NCBI GenBank assembly: GCA_025355005.1
Contig: JANXLV010000208.1
Span: 1-64,000, forward strand
Direction of reading: 5' to 3'
Length of the DNA stretch: 64,000 nt
Source: Myxococcales bacterium
Lineage (GTDB): Bacteria; Myxococcota_A; Polyangia; Polyangiales; Polyangiaceae
The position numbers and the translations under genes are program-made. Positions 29,737 to 38,370 of the stretch are shown here, one piece after another. The notes under the pieces were generated by a model. The model had not been told where the DNA came from. It did not search any database and saw nothing but the letters and a program-made list of their open reading frames with translations. The stretch's first letter is position 1. Each line of letters begins with the position of its first letter.

Positions 29737-30958
29737 GCAGCTCGGGCGTGGAGCTTGGTGATGCCGTCAGGCGGGTCGCGAGCCCGAGCGCGATGAGCAT
29801 GCCGATCGCCGCGCCCCAGTAGGGCGCCTCCGGGGAGAGCTCCTTGTAGAGCAGCCCGCCGATCGCAGGACCAAAGACGCGGCCGAGCGCCGCTGCGGAC
29901 TGGTTGACGCCGAGCACGCCGCCTTGTTCCGAGTCGCCCGCGCGCTTCGACACGTACGCAGCCACGGAGGGTTGCGTCAGTCCATTCCCGAGCGCCAGCG
30001 TGCCGCCCGCCACATAGAGCCCCCACAGGCCCACGCGCGGTGACAGCGCGACCATCGCGAAGGCGATGCCCTGGATCAGGGTGCCCGAGCGGATCATGAA
30101 TGTATCCTGCACGCGTTTCGAGAGCGGCCGCACGAGCCCGCCCTGCACGAGCGCAGCGACCACGCCGATGAACGTGAAGACGATCCCGGTGCCGATCTCC
30201 GTGAGGTGGAACTTGTCCTCGTTGAAGAAGCGAAACGTCTGATCGAGGCTCGCGAACGCCACCGTGAGCATGAAGTTCACCATCACGCACGAGAGGACGC
30301 CGGGCCGCGCGAACGCATCCCGCATGGCCGCGATGTTGAGCGGCGTGAGCGAGCGCTGCTTCTGCGAACGCTTCTCCACCGGCAGCGACTCCGCGAGGCG
30401 CGTCCACACCCAGAGGAAGTTCACGAGGCTGAGCCCCGCGGCCACGAAGCACGGGACAGCGCCCTTGTGCCCGAGCACCTCTATAGGGGAGAGCAATCCG
30501 CCCAGGGCGGGCCCCACAACGAAGCCGAAGCCGAAGCCCATGCCGATGAGCCCCATGCCGCGCGCGCGGTTCTCTTTCGTCGTGCAGTCTGCGATGTACG
30601 CGCTCGCGGTGCCCAGGTTTGCAGTGGCGACACCGCTGAAGGCGCGGCACGCAAAGAGGGCCCACACGCCGATATGCGTCGCAAGCGAGCCGCCCAGGAG
30701 CACCATGCCGAGTGACGTCGCCAGCACGCTCCACAGCAGCACCGGCCTGCGCCCGACGCGGTCCGAAAGCCGGCCCCACACGGGCACGAAGAGGAACTGC
30801 ATCAGCGAGTAGATGCTGGAGAGCAAGGTCCCCGTACTCTCGCTCGTGCCGTACTCCGCGCGCGCAATGGCGGCCAGGAACGGGAGCACCAGCGAGAACC
30901 CCATCACGTCCAGGAAGACGGTCAGGAAGATGGCGCCGAGGGAGGGCTTACGCGTCAT
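29723..30958 (-). CDS. Major facilitator superfamily exporter (DHA1/TetA-like)
   Basis: 411 residues with about 12 membrane helices. Motif A is GRLSDRVGRRPVLL after helix 2, and a motif-C-like GFGFGFVVGPALGG lies in helix 5, typical of proton-driven drug antiporters of the TetA type. The start follows the tlyA stop by 18 nt, making it the last gene of the histidine kinase operon. The drug or metabolite exported cannot be told from the sequence. Confidence 0.92.
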   Translation of the reverse strand: MTRKPSLGAIFLTVFLDVMGFSLVLPFLAAIARAEYGTSESTGTLLSSIYSLMQFLFVPVWGRLSDRVGRRPVLLWSVLATSLGMVLLGGSLATHIGVWALFACRAFSGVATANLGTASAYIADCTTKENRARGMGLIGMGFGFGFVVGPALGGLLSPIEVLGHKGAVPCFVAAGLSLVNFLWVWTRLAESLPVEKRSQKQRSLTPLNIAAMRDAFARPGVLSCVMVNFMLTVAFASLDQTFRFFNEDKFHLTEIGTGIVFTFIGVVAALVQGGLVRPLSKRVQDTFMIRSGTLIQGIAFAMVALSPRVGLWGLYVAGGTLALGNGLTQPSVAAYVSKRAGDSEQGGVLGVNQSAAALGRVFGPAIGGLLYKELSPEAPYWGAAIGMLIALGLATRLTASPSSTPELPTTP

Positions 30959-30976
30959 CGGTTCGTCGCGGACTTA

Positions 30977-31726
30977 TCACGTCCTCCGTGCGTAGACGAA
31001 CGCTTCCACGTTGCCCTTCGGCCCGGGCAGGGTGGAGTCGCACTGGCCTTCGATCGTGAAGCCTGCGCTCTTCACCGCGTCGACGACGTCGTCGATCGCC
31101 TGCTGCCGAATGGTCGCGTCGCGGATCACTCCCTTGGCCTTCGCCGCCTCGTCGCGACCCACTTCGAACTGCGGCTTGATGAGCGCGACCAGCGCGCCGC
31201 CCTGCTTCGTGCACGCGGCGATGGCGTCGATGAGCTGGCCCAGGCCGATGAACGATGCGTCGACCACAGTGAGATCCACAGCGCCCCCGATGCTGTCGGC
31301 CGTGATGGCGCGGGCGTTGGTGCGCTCCATCACGGTCACGCGCGGATCCATCCGCAGCTTGTGGGCCAGCTGTCCGTAGCCCACGTCCACCGCCACGACG
31401 TGGCTCGCGCTGCGCTGCAGAAGGCAGTCCGTGAAGCCGCCGGTCGACGCGCCCACGTCGAGACACCGGAGGCCGGTCACATTCATGCAGAATGCATCCA
31501 ATGCGCCAGCGAGCTTCACACCCCCGCGCGATACGTAGTCGTGGTCCTCGCCCCGCACGTCTAGCTCGTCGTCCGTGCGGACCGTGGTGCCGGGCTTGTC
31601 GATGCGGGTCTCCTTGTGGAAGACCTTCCCCGCGAGGATGAGCGCCTGCGCGCGCGTCCGCGACGGCGCAAGCCCCAGGTCCACGAGGAGCTGGTCCACG
31701 CGGACCTTCTCGCTCTTCTTGGTCAT
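30977..31726 (-). CDS. tlyA: TlyA-family rRNA 2'-O-methyltransferase
   Basis: 249 residues. An S4 RNA-binding domain (VRVDQLLVDLGLAPSRTRAQ) comes first, then a FtsJ-type methyltransferase fold with SAM motif LDVGASTGGFTDCLL. The catalytic KDKE-type residues are visible in SRGGVKL, VVDASFIGL and LIKPQFEVG. TlyA methylates ribose of cytidines in rRNA in other bacteria, which affects capreomycin sensitivity. ATG 31726 overlaps the end of the BtuF-like gene (ATGA). The same frame continues upstream as an antiparallel artefact and was cut here. Confidence 0.93.
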   Translation of the reverse strand: MTKKSEKVRVDQLLVDLGLAPSRTRAQALILAGKVFHKETRIDKPGTTVRTDDELDVRGEDHDYVSRGGVKLAGALDAFCMNVTGLRCLDVGASTGGFTDCLLQRSASHVVAVDVGYGQLAHKLRMDPRVTVMERTNARAITADSIGGAVDLTVVDASFIGLGQLIDAIAACTKQGGALVALIKPQFEVGRDEAAKAKGVIRDATIRQQAIDDVVDAVKSAGFTIEGQCDSTLPGPKGNVEAFVYARRT

Positions 31727-32598
31727 GGCGCGGCCCTGATCGCCCGCGCGAGCGACTCCACGCCGTCCGCGATCCGCGGGCCCGGCCGCAGCACCGCCTC
31801 GTCCGCGAGGGAGGTCACGTGACCTTCCCTGACGGCGCGTACCGTCTGCCAGCCCGCCGCGTCCTTCGTGATGGGTTGGCCGCCGTGCGACTCCGCGATG
31901 GCCGCATTGACGATCACGTCCGGGTCCATCGCGATCACCGTCTCGAACGAGATCGACGGATAGGCGCCGCCCTTCTTGACCACGTTCTCCGCGTTCACGC
32001 GCGCGAGCATCTCGTTCGGGAATCCCTCGGGCCCCGCGACCACCACCGGGCGCAGGCCGAACACCATCATCACGCGCACGCGCGGCTTCTTCTTCTCGCT
32101 CGCCTCCAGGATGGCCAGCTTGTCGCGCATCGCACGCACGACCTCCGCCGCCTCGCGCTCCTTGCCCGTTCGCTCGCCCAGGCCAGTCAGCATCAGCGCG
32201 ATTCCATCCACGGACTCCGTCTCCGGAAAGTACGTGGCGATCCCGCGCGCGCCCAGCGTGTCCACCAGCGAGCGCCCCATCGGCCCGCGCGCACCCACGA
32301 CCAGATCGGGCGAGAGCGCGAGGATGGCCTCCACGCTCGGGTCCGTGTAGCCACCCACCTGCGGCAGCTTCGTCACCTCTGGCGGATAGTCGCAGTACCG
32401 CGAGCGACCCACGAGCACGTCCTTCGCGCCGATCGCATAGAGCGTCTCCGTGGTGGAGGGCGAGATCGAGACGATGCGAGTCGCGTGCGTCTTCTGCGCA
32501 GCGCCTGCGTCCTCCGCCGCGATCTTCGTCTCCGTCTTGCACGACGCGACCACGAGCGCGCACAACCACGCGCCGAGCGCGAGTCGCGCGCGCATCAT
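31723..32598 (-). CDS. BtuF-like cobalamin/iron-chelate binding lipoprotein
   Basis: 291 residues with a signal ending in a lipobox-like VVASC (Cys about 20). The fold is the periplasmic-binding type III of BtuF (vitamin B12) and siderophore-binding proteins: RIVSISPSTTETLYAIGAKD, GRSRYCDYPPEV, VGGYTDPSVEAILALSPDLVV, and INAAIAE-like loops. No permease or ATPase gene is next to it, so its transport partner must be elsewhere or it acts as a sensor. It sits between the response regulator and tlyA with 4-nt overlaps on both sides, so it is translationally coupled to regulators. Confidence 0.88.
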   Translation of the reverse strand: MMRARLALGAWLCALVVASCKTETKIAAEDAGAAQKTHATRIVSISPSTTETLYAIGAKDVLVGRSRYCDYPPEVTKLPQVGGYTDPSVEAILALSPDLVVGARGPMGRSLVDTLGARGIATYFPETESVDGIALMLTGLGERTGKEREAAEVVRAMRDKLAILEASEKKKPRVRVMMVFGLRPVVVAGPEGFPNEMLARVNAENVVKKGGAYPSISFETVIAMDPDVIVNAAIAESHGGQPITKDAAGWQTVRAVREGHVTSLADEAVLRPGPRIADGVESLARAIRAAP

Positions 32599-33962
32599 TT
32601 CTCGTGCAGGCCGTACTTGTGGAGCTTCTCGATCAGCGCAGGACGGGACACGCCCAGGCGCCGCGCGGTCTCGCTCTGGTTCTTCTGCGCGGCTTCGAAC
32701 TCGGCCGAGATGATGGAGCGCTCGAACGCCTCCACACGTGCGCGCAGCGGATGGCTCGGTCCAGGATCCGCGCTGGGCATCTGCGTTCCCGGTGAGCTCT
32801 GCGCACCCGGCTCCGCAAGCGAGTGCCACAGCGCGAGGGTGAGCTTGTCGTTTGGCGTGAGCGCCAGGAGCCGCGCGACCGTGTTCTCGAGCTCACGTAC
32901 GTTGCCCGGCCACGGATGCGTCTTCATCGCAGAGACCAGGTTGGGCTCCACCTCCACGCGGCCCATGCCGTAGCGCTCGGCGTACGTGCGCACGAACGCG
33001 GCGACCAGCGGCTCGATGTCCTCCGCACGCTCGCGCAGCGGTGGAACGCGCAGCGGCACCACGTTCAGGCGATAGTATAGATCTTCGCGGAAGCGACCCG
33101 CCTTCACCTCCGCCGTCAGGTCGCGGTTCGTTGCGGCGACAAGGCGCACGTCCACGATCTCTGGCTTGCCGCCGACGGGCTGCACTTCACCCGACTGCAT
33201 CGCGCGGAGGATCTTCGCCTGGATGGGCAGCGGGAGCTCGCCGATCTCGTCGATGAAGAGCGTGCCCATATGGGCCTGCTGGAAGTAGCCGTCGCGTGCG
33301 CTCTGCGCCCCGGTGAACGCGCCCTTGGTGTGTCCGAAGAGCTCGGACTCGGCGAGCTCCGCGGGAATCGCTGCGGCGTTGAAGCGGATGAACGCCTTGT
33401 CGGAGCGTCGCGAGTGCGCGTGGATCGCTGCCGCCGCGACCTCCTTGCCGGCGCCGCTCTCACCCGTGATGAGGATGGTGACGTCCTTCGGAGCGACGCG
33501 GCTGATCACGTCCAGCAGACGCTTGAACGCAGGGCTCTCGCCGACGATCGGGCGGCCGAGCGACGCCTGCGTGCGAAGACGCGCGTTCTCCATTCGGAGC
33601 GCTCGCGTCTCGATTCCGCGAAGGACGGTGAGCACGAGCTCCTCGGGATCGAACGGCTTCGGCAGGTAGTCGAACGCGCCCGCCTTCATGGCCGCGACGG
33701 CCACGCGCTCGGAGCCGTGCGCGGTGAGGATCAGCACGGGGACGCTCGGGTCCTGCACATGAATGGTCCGGAGCACCGCCATGCCATCGACGTTCGGCAT
33801 GGCGAGGTCCGTGAGGACGACATCCGCGCCCTTGTCCTCGAACGCCGCTATTCCAGCCGCGCCGCCATCCGCGAGCGTGACGTCCAGATCGGCGTCCGAG
33901 AGCACGGCGTCGAGCGTGAACCGGATCGCCGCGTCGTCGTCGATGACGAGTACTCTTCGCAT
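32595..33962 (-). CDS. NtrC-family sigma-54 response regulator
   Basis: 455 residues. The receiver domain (1-120) has the acidic pocket DDD, phospho-acceptor Asp in LTDLAMPN, Thr in LTAHG and Lys in LPKPF. The AAA+ sigma-54 interaction domain (about 137-365) has Walker A GESGAGKE, an intact GAFTGA loop and Walker B-like TLFIDEIGE. The C-terminal Fis-type helix-turn-helix is QSETARRLGVSRPALIEKL. It follows the histidine kinase gene with no gap and is presumably its cognate regulator. Its targets are unknown, but the BtuF-like gene downstream overlaps it. Confidence 0.96.
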   Translation of the reverse strand: MRRVLVIDDDAAIRFTLDAVLSDADLDVTLADGGAAGIAAFEDKGADVVLTDLAMPNVDGMAVLRTIHVQDPSVPVLILTAHGSERVAVAAMKAGAFDYLPKPFDPEELVLTVLRGIETRALRMENARLRTQASLGRPIVGESPAFKRLLDVISRVAPKDVTILITGESGAGKEVAAAAIHAHSRRSDKAFIRFNAAAIPAELAESELFGHTKGAFTGAQSARDGYFQQAHMGTLFIDEIGELPLPIQAKILRAMQSGEVQPVGGKPEIVDVRLVAATNRDLTAEVKAGRFREDLYYRLNVVPLRVPPLRERAEDIEPLVAAFVRTYAERYGMGRVEVEPNLVSAMKTHPWPGNVRELENTVARLLALTPNDKLTLALWHSLAEPGAQSSPGTQMPSADPGPSHPLRARVEAFERSIISAEFEAAQKNQSETARRLGVSRPALIEKLHKYGLHEK

Positions 33963-35384
33963 CTATGCCTTCGCGATGGTTTGTACCACAGCGTCGGTCG
34001 GAACGATGTTGCCGCGCTTCTCCGACGGCTCTTCGTCATGCGCGGGATTCGGAAGGCGCTGCGCGCGCGCCGCAGAAAGAGCGCTGGGCGGCAGGTCGCA
34101 GTGGACCTTGGTGCCCTTGCCGGGCGTGCTCTCGAAGCGCACCACGCCGCCGTGCTGTTCGATCAGGCCGCGCGCGATCGCGACGCCGAGGCCCGCGCCA
34201 CTCTTCTTCGTGGAGAAATACGGGCGCTTGATGCGCTCCACGACGTCGGGGCCCATACCGCAGCCATGGTCCTGCACCTCGATGTGCGCGGCGCCATCCG
34301 CGGATTTGCCGATCTCGATGCGCACGGTGCTGCCGCTCCGCGAGGCCTGGATCGCATTGAGCACGAAGTTCAAGAGCACCTGGCGGAGCTTGCGCCGGTC
34401 TGCGGCGATCGAGAGATCGGGGTTGCCCTTCACCTCGAGCGTCACGCCGGACTCGGCCGCGGACATCTCCAGGAGCGAGGTGATCTCCTTCGCGACCTCG
34501 TGCGGCTTCACCTCTTCGATCTTGAGGTCTTCGAGCCCGCGCGAGAAGGACAGGAAGCCGTCCACGATCTGCTGCAGGCGCTCCGCCTCTGTCTTCACGA
34601 GCCCGAGTCGCTCGCGCAGCTTTTCGTCCTGGACGTTGCTGCACACGTGCGCGGACATCCCGCGGATCGCGGCCAGCGGGTTCTTCACCTCGTGCGCGAG
34701 CCTCGCCGCGATGCTCTCCATGGAGCGCGTGCGCTCTTCGCTCTCGCAGTACAGCTCTTCTCTGTGGTCGGCCAGCTCCAGCGCGACGCGCTCGTAGACG
34801 CTGGTGATGTGCGACGACATCTTCTTCACGACGGCGACCGTGAAGACCACGGACACGAGCGAGAGCCCCACGTACTCGCGGCTGGACCAGTCCCCCATGG
34901 GCGCGAGCGGCGCGCTGAGAGAGCCCATGCACGTGTGCGAGAGGAACGCGGTGATCAGGAAGCCGCCGAGCAGCATCTTGAAGTACAGCTTGCGCCACCC
35001 TTCGAACGCGGGGTTCATCACCATGCCGAGCGCCATCGGGATGCACGTGATGAGCAGCGGGCTCGCGAGCCCTCCCGTGTTGAGCAGCGCGACGAAGTAA
35101 CCGATGAGACCCATCGACGTCATCACGCGCGGCGCCGACTCGCGCGAGACGCGGATGGTGAGCATCACGAGGCTCCATGCGATCACGCCGAGCTGCACCC
35201 AGCAGCGAATGGATGGCGCACCGCGGAAGTAGAGCAGCGCCAGCACCGCGACGTGGAACGGTATGATCCATCCCATGCGCCATCGCTGGGCCTTGTTCAC
35301 GCTGTCCGAGAAGACCTGCACGGACAGCGCGTGATACCGCCGCTTGCGGTCCTCTTTTGCGCGCGCTGCCTGCATGTCATTCAC
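33963..35384 (-). CDS. Membrane histidine kinase, partner of the NtrC-type regulator
   Basis: 473 residues. The N-terminal half (about 35-200) is hydrophobic, with five to six helices and no recognised extracellular sensor. The DHp helix carries the H-box RLAHEVKNPLAAIRG. The ATPase domain has the N-box NFVLNAIQAS, DHGCGMG and KSGAGLGVAIARG. The start is GTG 35384, preceded by GGAG about 10 nt upstream; an in-frame ATG at 35375 and a longer frame also exist. It heads a five-gene operon (kinase, regulator, BtuF-like, tlyA, MFS). An inverted repeat lies 16 nt upstream of the start. Confidence 0.93.
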   Translation of the reverse strand: MNDMQAARAKEDRKRRYHALSVQVFSDSVNKAQRWRMGWIIPFHVAVLALLYFRGAPSIRCWVQLGVIAWSLVMLTIRVSRESAPRVMTSMGLIGYFVALLNTGGLASPLLITCIPMALGMVMNPAFEGWRKLYFKMLLGGFLITAFLSHTCMGSLSAPLAPMGDWSSREYVGLSLVSVVFTVAVVKKMSSHITSVYERVALELADHREELYCESEERTRSMESIAARLAHEVKNPLAAIRGMSAHVCSNVQDEKLRERLGLVKTEAERLQQIVDGFLSFSRGLEDLKIEEVKPHEVAKEITSLLEMSAAESGVTLEVKGNPDLSIAADRRKLRQVLLNFVLNAIQASRSGSTVRIEIGKSADGAAHIEVQDHGCGMGPDVVERIKRPYFSTKKSGAGLGVAIARGLIEQHGGVVRFESTPGKGTKVHCDLPPSALSAARAQRLPNPAHDEEPSEKRGNIVPTDAVVQTIAKA

Positions 35385-35399
35385 GAGGAGCAATCTCCG

Positions 35400-35430
35400 T
35401 GCAACAAAATCCCCACCCTGCATTGTTGCA
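35400..35430. promoter_or_regulatory. Inverted repeat upstream of the histidine kinase gene
   Basis: Arms TGCAACAA (35400-35407) and TTGTTGCA (35423-35430) pair perfectly across a 15-nt spacer. It ends at the ribosome-binding site of the kinase gene. It could be an operator or, if transcribed, a leader hairpin. Confidence 0.5.
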
Positions 35431-35575
35431 TGTAATTGCCCCCGGACAGCAAACAAGCCCTGTTTTCAAGGGCGTTCCTGGCAGCATCGCAGGAAGCTCG
35501 GAGCCGCGCCGTGTCCGGTTTCCGACAAGCGCAATGCGTCACTACAGACGGAGCCCGCGTATACTGCTCGTTTGA

Positions 35576-36928
35576 CTAGGCGCGCTGCTTGGCCGTGCGT
35601 CGTGCCGTGCGTCGGAAAAGCAGCCCGAGCACTGCGACCATGCCGAGCCCCATCGCCTTCCACGGCACGGGCTTCGACGGGTCGGGCGCAGGCGCCATGG
35701 CGCAGCCGCTCGTGGTCGTGGTCGTCGCATTGTTGGTCGGCCCGGCGTCGGAGGCAGCGAGGCACAGCAACGCGCCCGGGTCGCATGCGAAGCCAGCGGG
35801 GCAGCTGGTCGCGTCGCCAGCAGTGCAGGTCTGGGTGCACGCGAAGTTCTTCCCGTCCGCCGAGTAGCACTGCTTCGACTTGCACTGTGAATCCAGCGAG
35901 CACGTGTCGCCGAAGCCCTTGGTGCCGCCGCTGCTTCCCGCGCCGCCATCCTTGCCCGCGGGCCCGCCGCCTGCGGGGCACGCCGGCGGAGGCGAGTAGA
36001 CCGTCCAGTCCGGCGTGGGCTTCGCGTAGAGCGTCCAGTTCGAGGACGCGGTCGCGGCCGTCTGCACGATGAGGTCGCGCCATGCGTCGACGCGCGTGTA
36101 GATGCTGCCGACGCAGCTCGCGCCGTCCATGCTCACGCCACCGCGCGAGAGCACGCCCATGGAGACGAACACGCCCTGGTCGAACTTGTCCTGCTCCCAT
36201 GCACTGGAGCCCGAGTCACCCTGGCACGTGCCGTCGCCGCCGAGGAACTCCTTGTCCGTGTACTCGTTCGCGGGCGCACCGAGCTTCGCGCAGTCGATCG
36301 CGCAGTCACCCGGGATGCATACGGTGTCGATGTTCTTCTTGATACGCCGCGTGCCGGAGTCGTTGCCATTGGGTGACGTGATGCCGAAGCCAATGCCGGT
36401 GAATCCAGCGTTGGAGTTGTAGTGATCCTGATCCGTCAGCGAGTAGCCCGTGTTCGGGATCGCCGGGACGGCCTCGCTCGAGGGGACCAGGTCCGACAGG
36501 ATGAGAATGGAGATGTCGTTGCCGCAGACGCCCGTGGGCGTGGGCGTGATGATTTGCTTCACCACATGCTGCTTCGCCTTGATGCCGGGCATCGTGGAGC
36601 TGGTCGTGACGATGTAGTCGCTTGGCTGGCCCAGGCGCGCGCCGAACTTGCTCGTCGCGCAGTCGATCATCTCGGTCGTGTTCTCGACGCAGTGCCGCGC
36701 GCTGATGACCATGTTCGGAAGGATGAGCGCGCCGCTGCACGTCAGCTGACACTGGTTCCCCGCGAGCCCACCGCACACGCCGACCACGAACGAATGCGTC
36801 GTGTCCGTCGTGCCTCCCTGGATGTCCTGCGTCGTCTCTCCCAGCTTCTCCGTCGGTCGATTCGACGAGCAAGCGACGAGGATGGCGGTGAGCGAGAGAG
36901 CAGCGGCGCCGAGGTGAAGTCTGGACAT
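35576..36928 (-). CDS. Trypsin-like (S1) serine protease lipoprotein with MYXO-CTERM-like tail
   Basis: 450 residues. The signal ends at lipobox LVAC (Cys20). The S1 fold carries His79 in ISARHC, Asp138 in CGNDISILIL and Ser239 in CQGDSGSSA, so the triad is intact. A Gly-rich linker leads to a Cys-rich block (about 345-405, DSQCKSKQC, FACTQTC, ASCPAGFACDPG-like). The end is a Thr stretch, GCAMAP, a hydrophobic helix (GLGMVAVLGLLF) and an Arg cluster, as in MYXO-CTERM sorting tails. ATG 36928 starts a clean signal peptide. The protein may be anchored at both ends. Confidence 0.88.
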   Translation of the reverse strand: MSRLHLGAAALSLTAILVACSSNRPTEKLGETTQDIQGGTTDTTHSFVVGVCGGLAGNQCQLTCSGALILPNMVISARHCVENTTEMIDCATSKFGARLGQPSDYIVTTSSTMPGIKAKQHVVKQIITPTPTGVCGNDISILILSDLVPSSEAVPAIPNTGYSLTDQDHYNSNAGFTGIGFGITSPNGNDSGTRRIKKNIDTVCIPGDCAIDCAKLGAPANEYTDKEFLGGDGTCQGDSGSSAWEQDKFDQGVFVSMGVLSRGGVSMDGASCVGSIYTRVDAWRDLIVQTAATASSNWTLYAKPTPDWTVYSPPPACPAGGGPAGKDGGAGSSGGTKGFGDTCSLDSQCKSKQCYSADGKNFACTQTCTAGDATSCPAGFACDPGALLCLAASDAGPTNNATTTTTSGCAMAPAPDPSKPVPWKAMGLGMVAVLGLLFRRTARRTAKQRA

Positions 36929-37122
36929 CGCGGAAGTTCTACGAGAAGGCCGCAAATCGGCAATGCCCAAATGCAGATGGAAATTGCCGTCCGCACTGTT
37001 TCCGGGTTGGAAATCGACCCTGGCAGGTATCCCCAGTCATGCCTGCGTGAGTCCCGTTACCTTCGCCGCAAAGTTTCCCGTTCACGTTGTTCCGTGGCCT
37101 GATTCGCGAAGTGGAGGCCACG

Positions 37123-37959
37123 ATGCGCACGCTTGTCTCGATTTCAGTCGCTTCGATGATGATGATGGTCGGCTCCCTGGCGCTTGCCCAGGGTGAGCCC
37201 GCAGGGACCGGTGGCACCGCCGGAGGAACCGCGGGTGCAGGTGGAACCGCCACTGTCACGACACCCCCGCCACCCCCGCCGCCCGAGCATCACGAGGGTC
37301 ACCACCCGGCGCCCGCGCCCGCGGATGACACGCCGGACCACGAGCGCGTCATCAAGAAGTTCGCGCTCGGTTACCTGGGCTTCAACCAGGTCCCGCTCAC
37401 CGCCAACGAGACCGTCGCCGCTCCGGTCATCGGCGCGCGCTATTGGCTCGGCGACCGCATGGGCGTCGATGTCGGCCTTGGCTTCGGCATCAAGGGCGGC
37501 TCGTCCGACAACACGCCAGCCACCGGCCCCAAGACCACGACCGATCAGGCCACGGCCTGGGCCTTCGCGCTGCACGCGGGCGTCCCGCTCACGCCCGCAT
37601 GGGGCAAGCACTACACGCTGCTCCTCATCCCGGAGATCAACTTCGGCTACGCGGGCCGCAGCATCAAGCCGGCCGCCGGCGCTCCCGCGAACACGCCGAA
37701 CATCGATCAGAACGGCGCGCGCTTCGAGATCGGCGCACGTGCCGGTGGCGAGGTTCACTTCGGCTTCATCGGTGTGCCCGAGCTCTCCCTCCAGGCGACG
37801 ATCGGGCTCGGATTCCAGAACAACCAGGTATGGGCAAACAACGTCGCCGGCGCGAACACGTCCTCCGCCGCGCATACCTATACCTTCACGACGACCGTGG
37901 ATCAGGCTCCCTGGGCCATCTTCACGAACAACATCTCCGCCCTGTACTATTTCCCCTGA
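37123..37959 (+). CDS. Secreted beta-rich protein, probable outer-membrane protein
   Basis: 278 residues with a cleavable signal (VGSLALAQ), a Gly/Thr/Pro/His-rich linker (about 20-75, PPPPPPEHHEGHHPAP) and a C-terminal half with alternating strands and aromatic girdle-like residues ending ISALYYFP. This fits a small outer-membrane beta-barrel. GGAGG (37113-37117) precedes the ATG by about 5 nt and fixes the start. The small lipoprotein gene follows after 9 nt, so the pair is likely co-expressed. No family is recognised. Confidence 0.75.
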   Translation: MRTLVSISVASMMMMVGSLALAQGEPAGTGGTAGGTAGAGGTATVTTPPPPPPPEHHEGHHPAPAPADDTPDHERVIKKFALGYLGFNQVPLTANETVAAPVIGARYWLGDRMGVDVGLGFGIKGGSSDNTPATGPKTTTDQATAWAFALHAGVPLTPAWGKHYTLLLIPEINFGYAGRSIKPAAGAPANTPNIDQNGARFEIGARAGGEVHFGFIGVPELSLQATIGLGFQNNQVWANNVAGANTSSAAHTYTFTTTVDQAPWAIFTNNISALYYFP

Positions 37960-37968
37960 GAGGCCAGA

Positions 37969-38268
37969 ATGACCATCATGCACGGTCTTCCCTCTGCCAA
38001 GATCGCGGTGGCCATCGCCGCGGTAGCGCTCGTCATCGTGGGATGCACGGCGGGTACGGATACACACTACGTCACCGCCGGCTTCCAGGATCAGCCGCCC
38101 GCTGATCCGCTTCAGGACGGGCTCACGGGTACGCCTCAGAGCGGCGATCCCGCGCCCATCGTCGAGGGCCTCACGGCGCCGACAACGTCGCCCCAAACCG
38201 GCGGCCAAACCAACGGGCAGGGGAACGGGCAGGGGCAAACGCCCAGCGGCAAAGACGGCGGGGGGTAG
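37969..38268 (+). CDS. Small Gln/Gly-rich lipoprotein
   Basis: 99 residues. The hydrophobic signal ends in VIVGC, a lipobox. The mature part is low-complexity (Pro, Gln, Gly, Asn, Thr), ending in an NGQGNGQGQ stretch. GAGAGG lies about 8 nt before the ATG. It is coupled to the upstream beta-rich protein and may anchor or accompany it at the outer membrane (inference). Confidence 0.7.
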   Translation: MTIMHGLPSAKIAVAIAAVALVIVGCTAGTDTHYVTAGFQDQPPADPLQDGLTGTPQSGDPAPIVEGLTAPTTSPQTGGQTNGQGNGQGQTPSGKDGGG

Positions 38269-38370
38269 GGGCGTGGCTTCCTGGCACCGTTGCGGCGGCG
38301 ATCAGGCGGCTAACAGCTAGGCCGCGCGCATGTTGATGCGCCTTGTCGTCTCCACGGCCAGTACATGGCG

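Noticed and set aside
38326..38341. GCGCAT-GTTG-ATGCGC hairpin between convergent genes
   Set aside because: The stem is short and no T-run follows, so termination is not supported.
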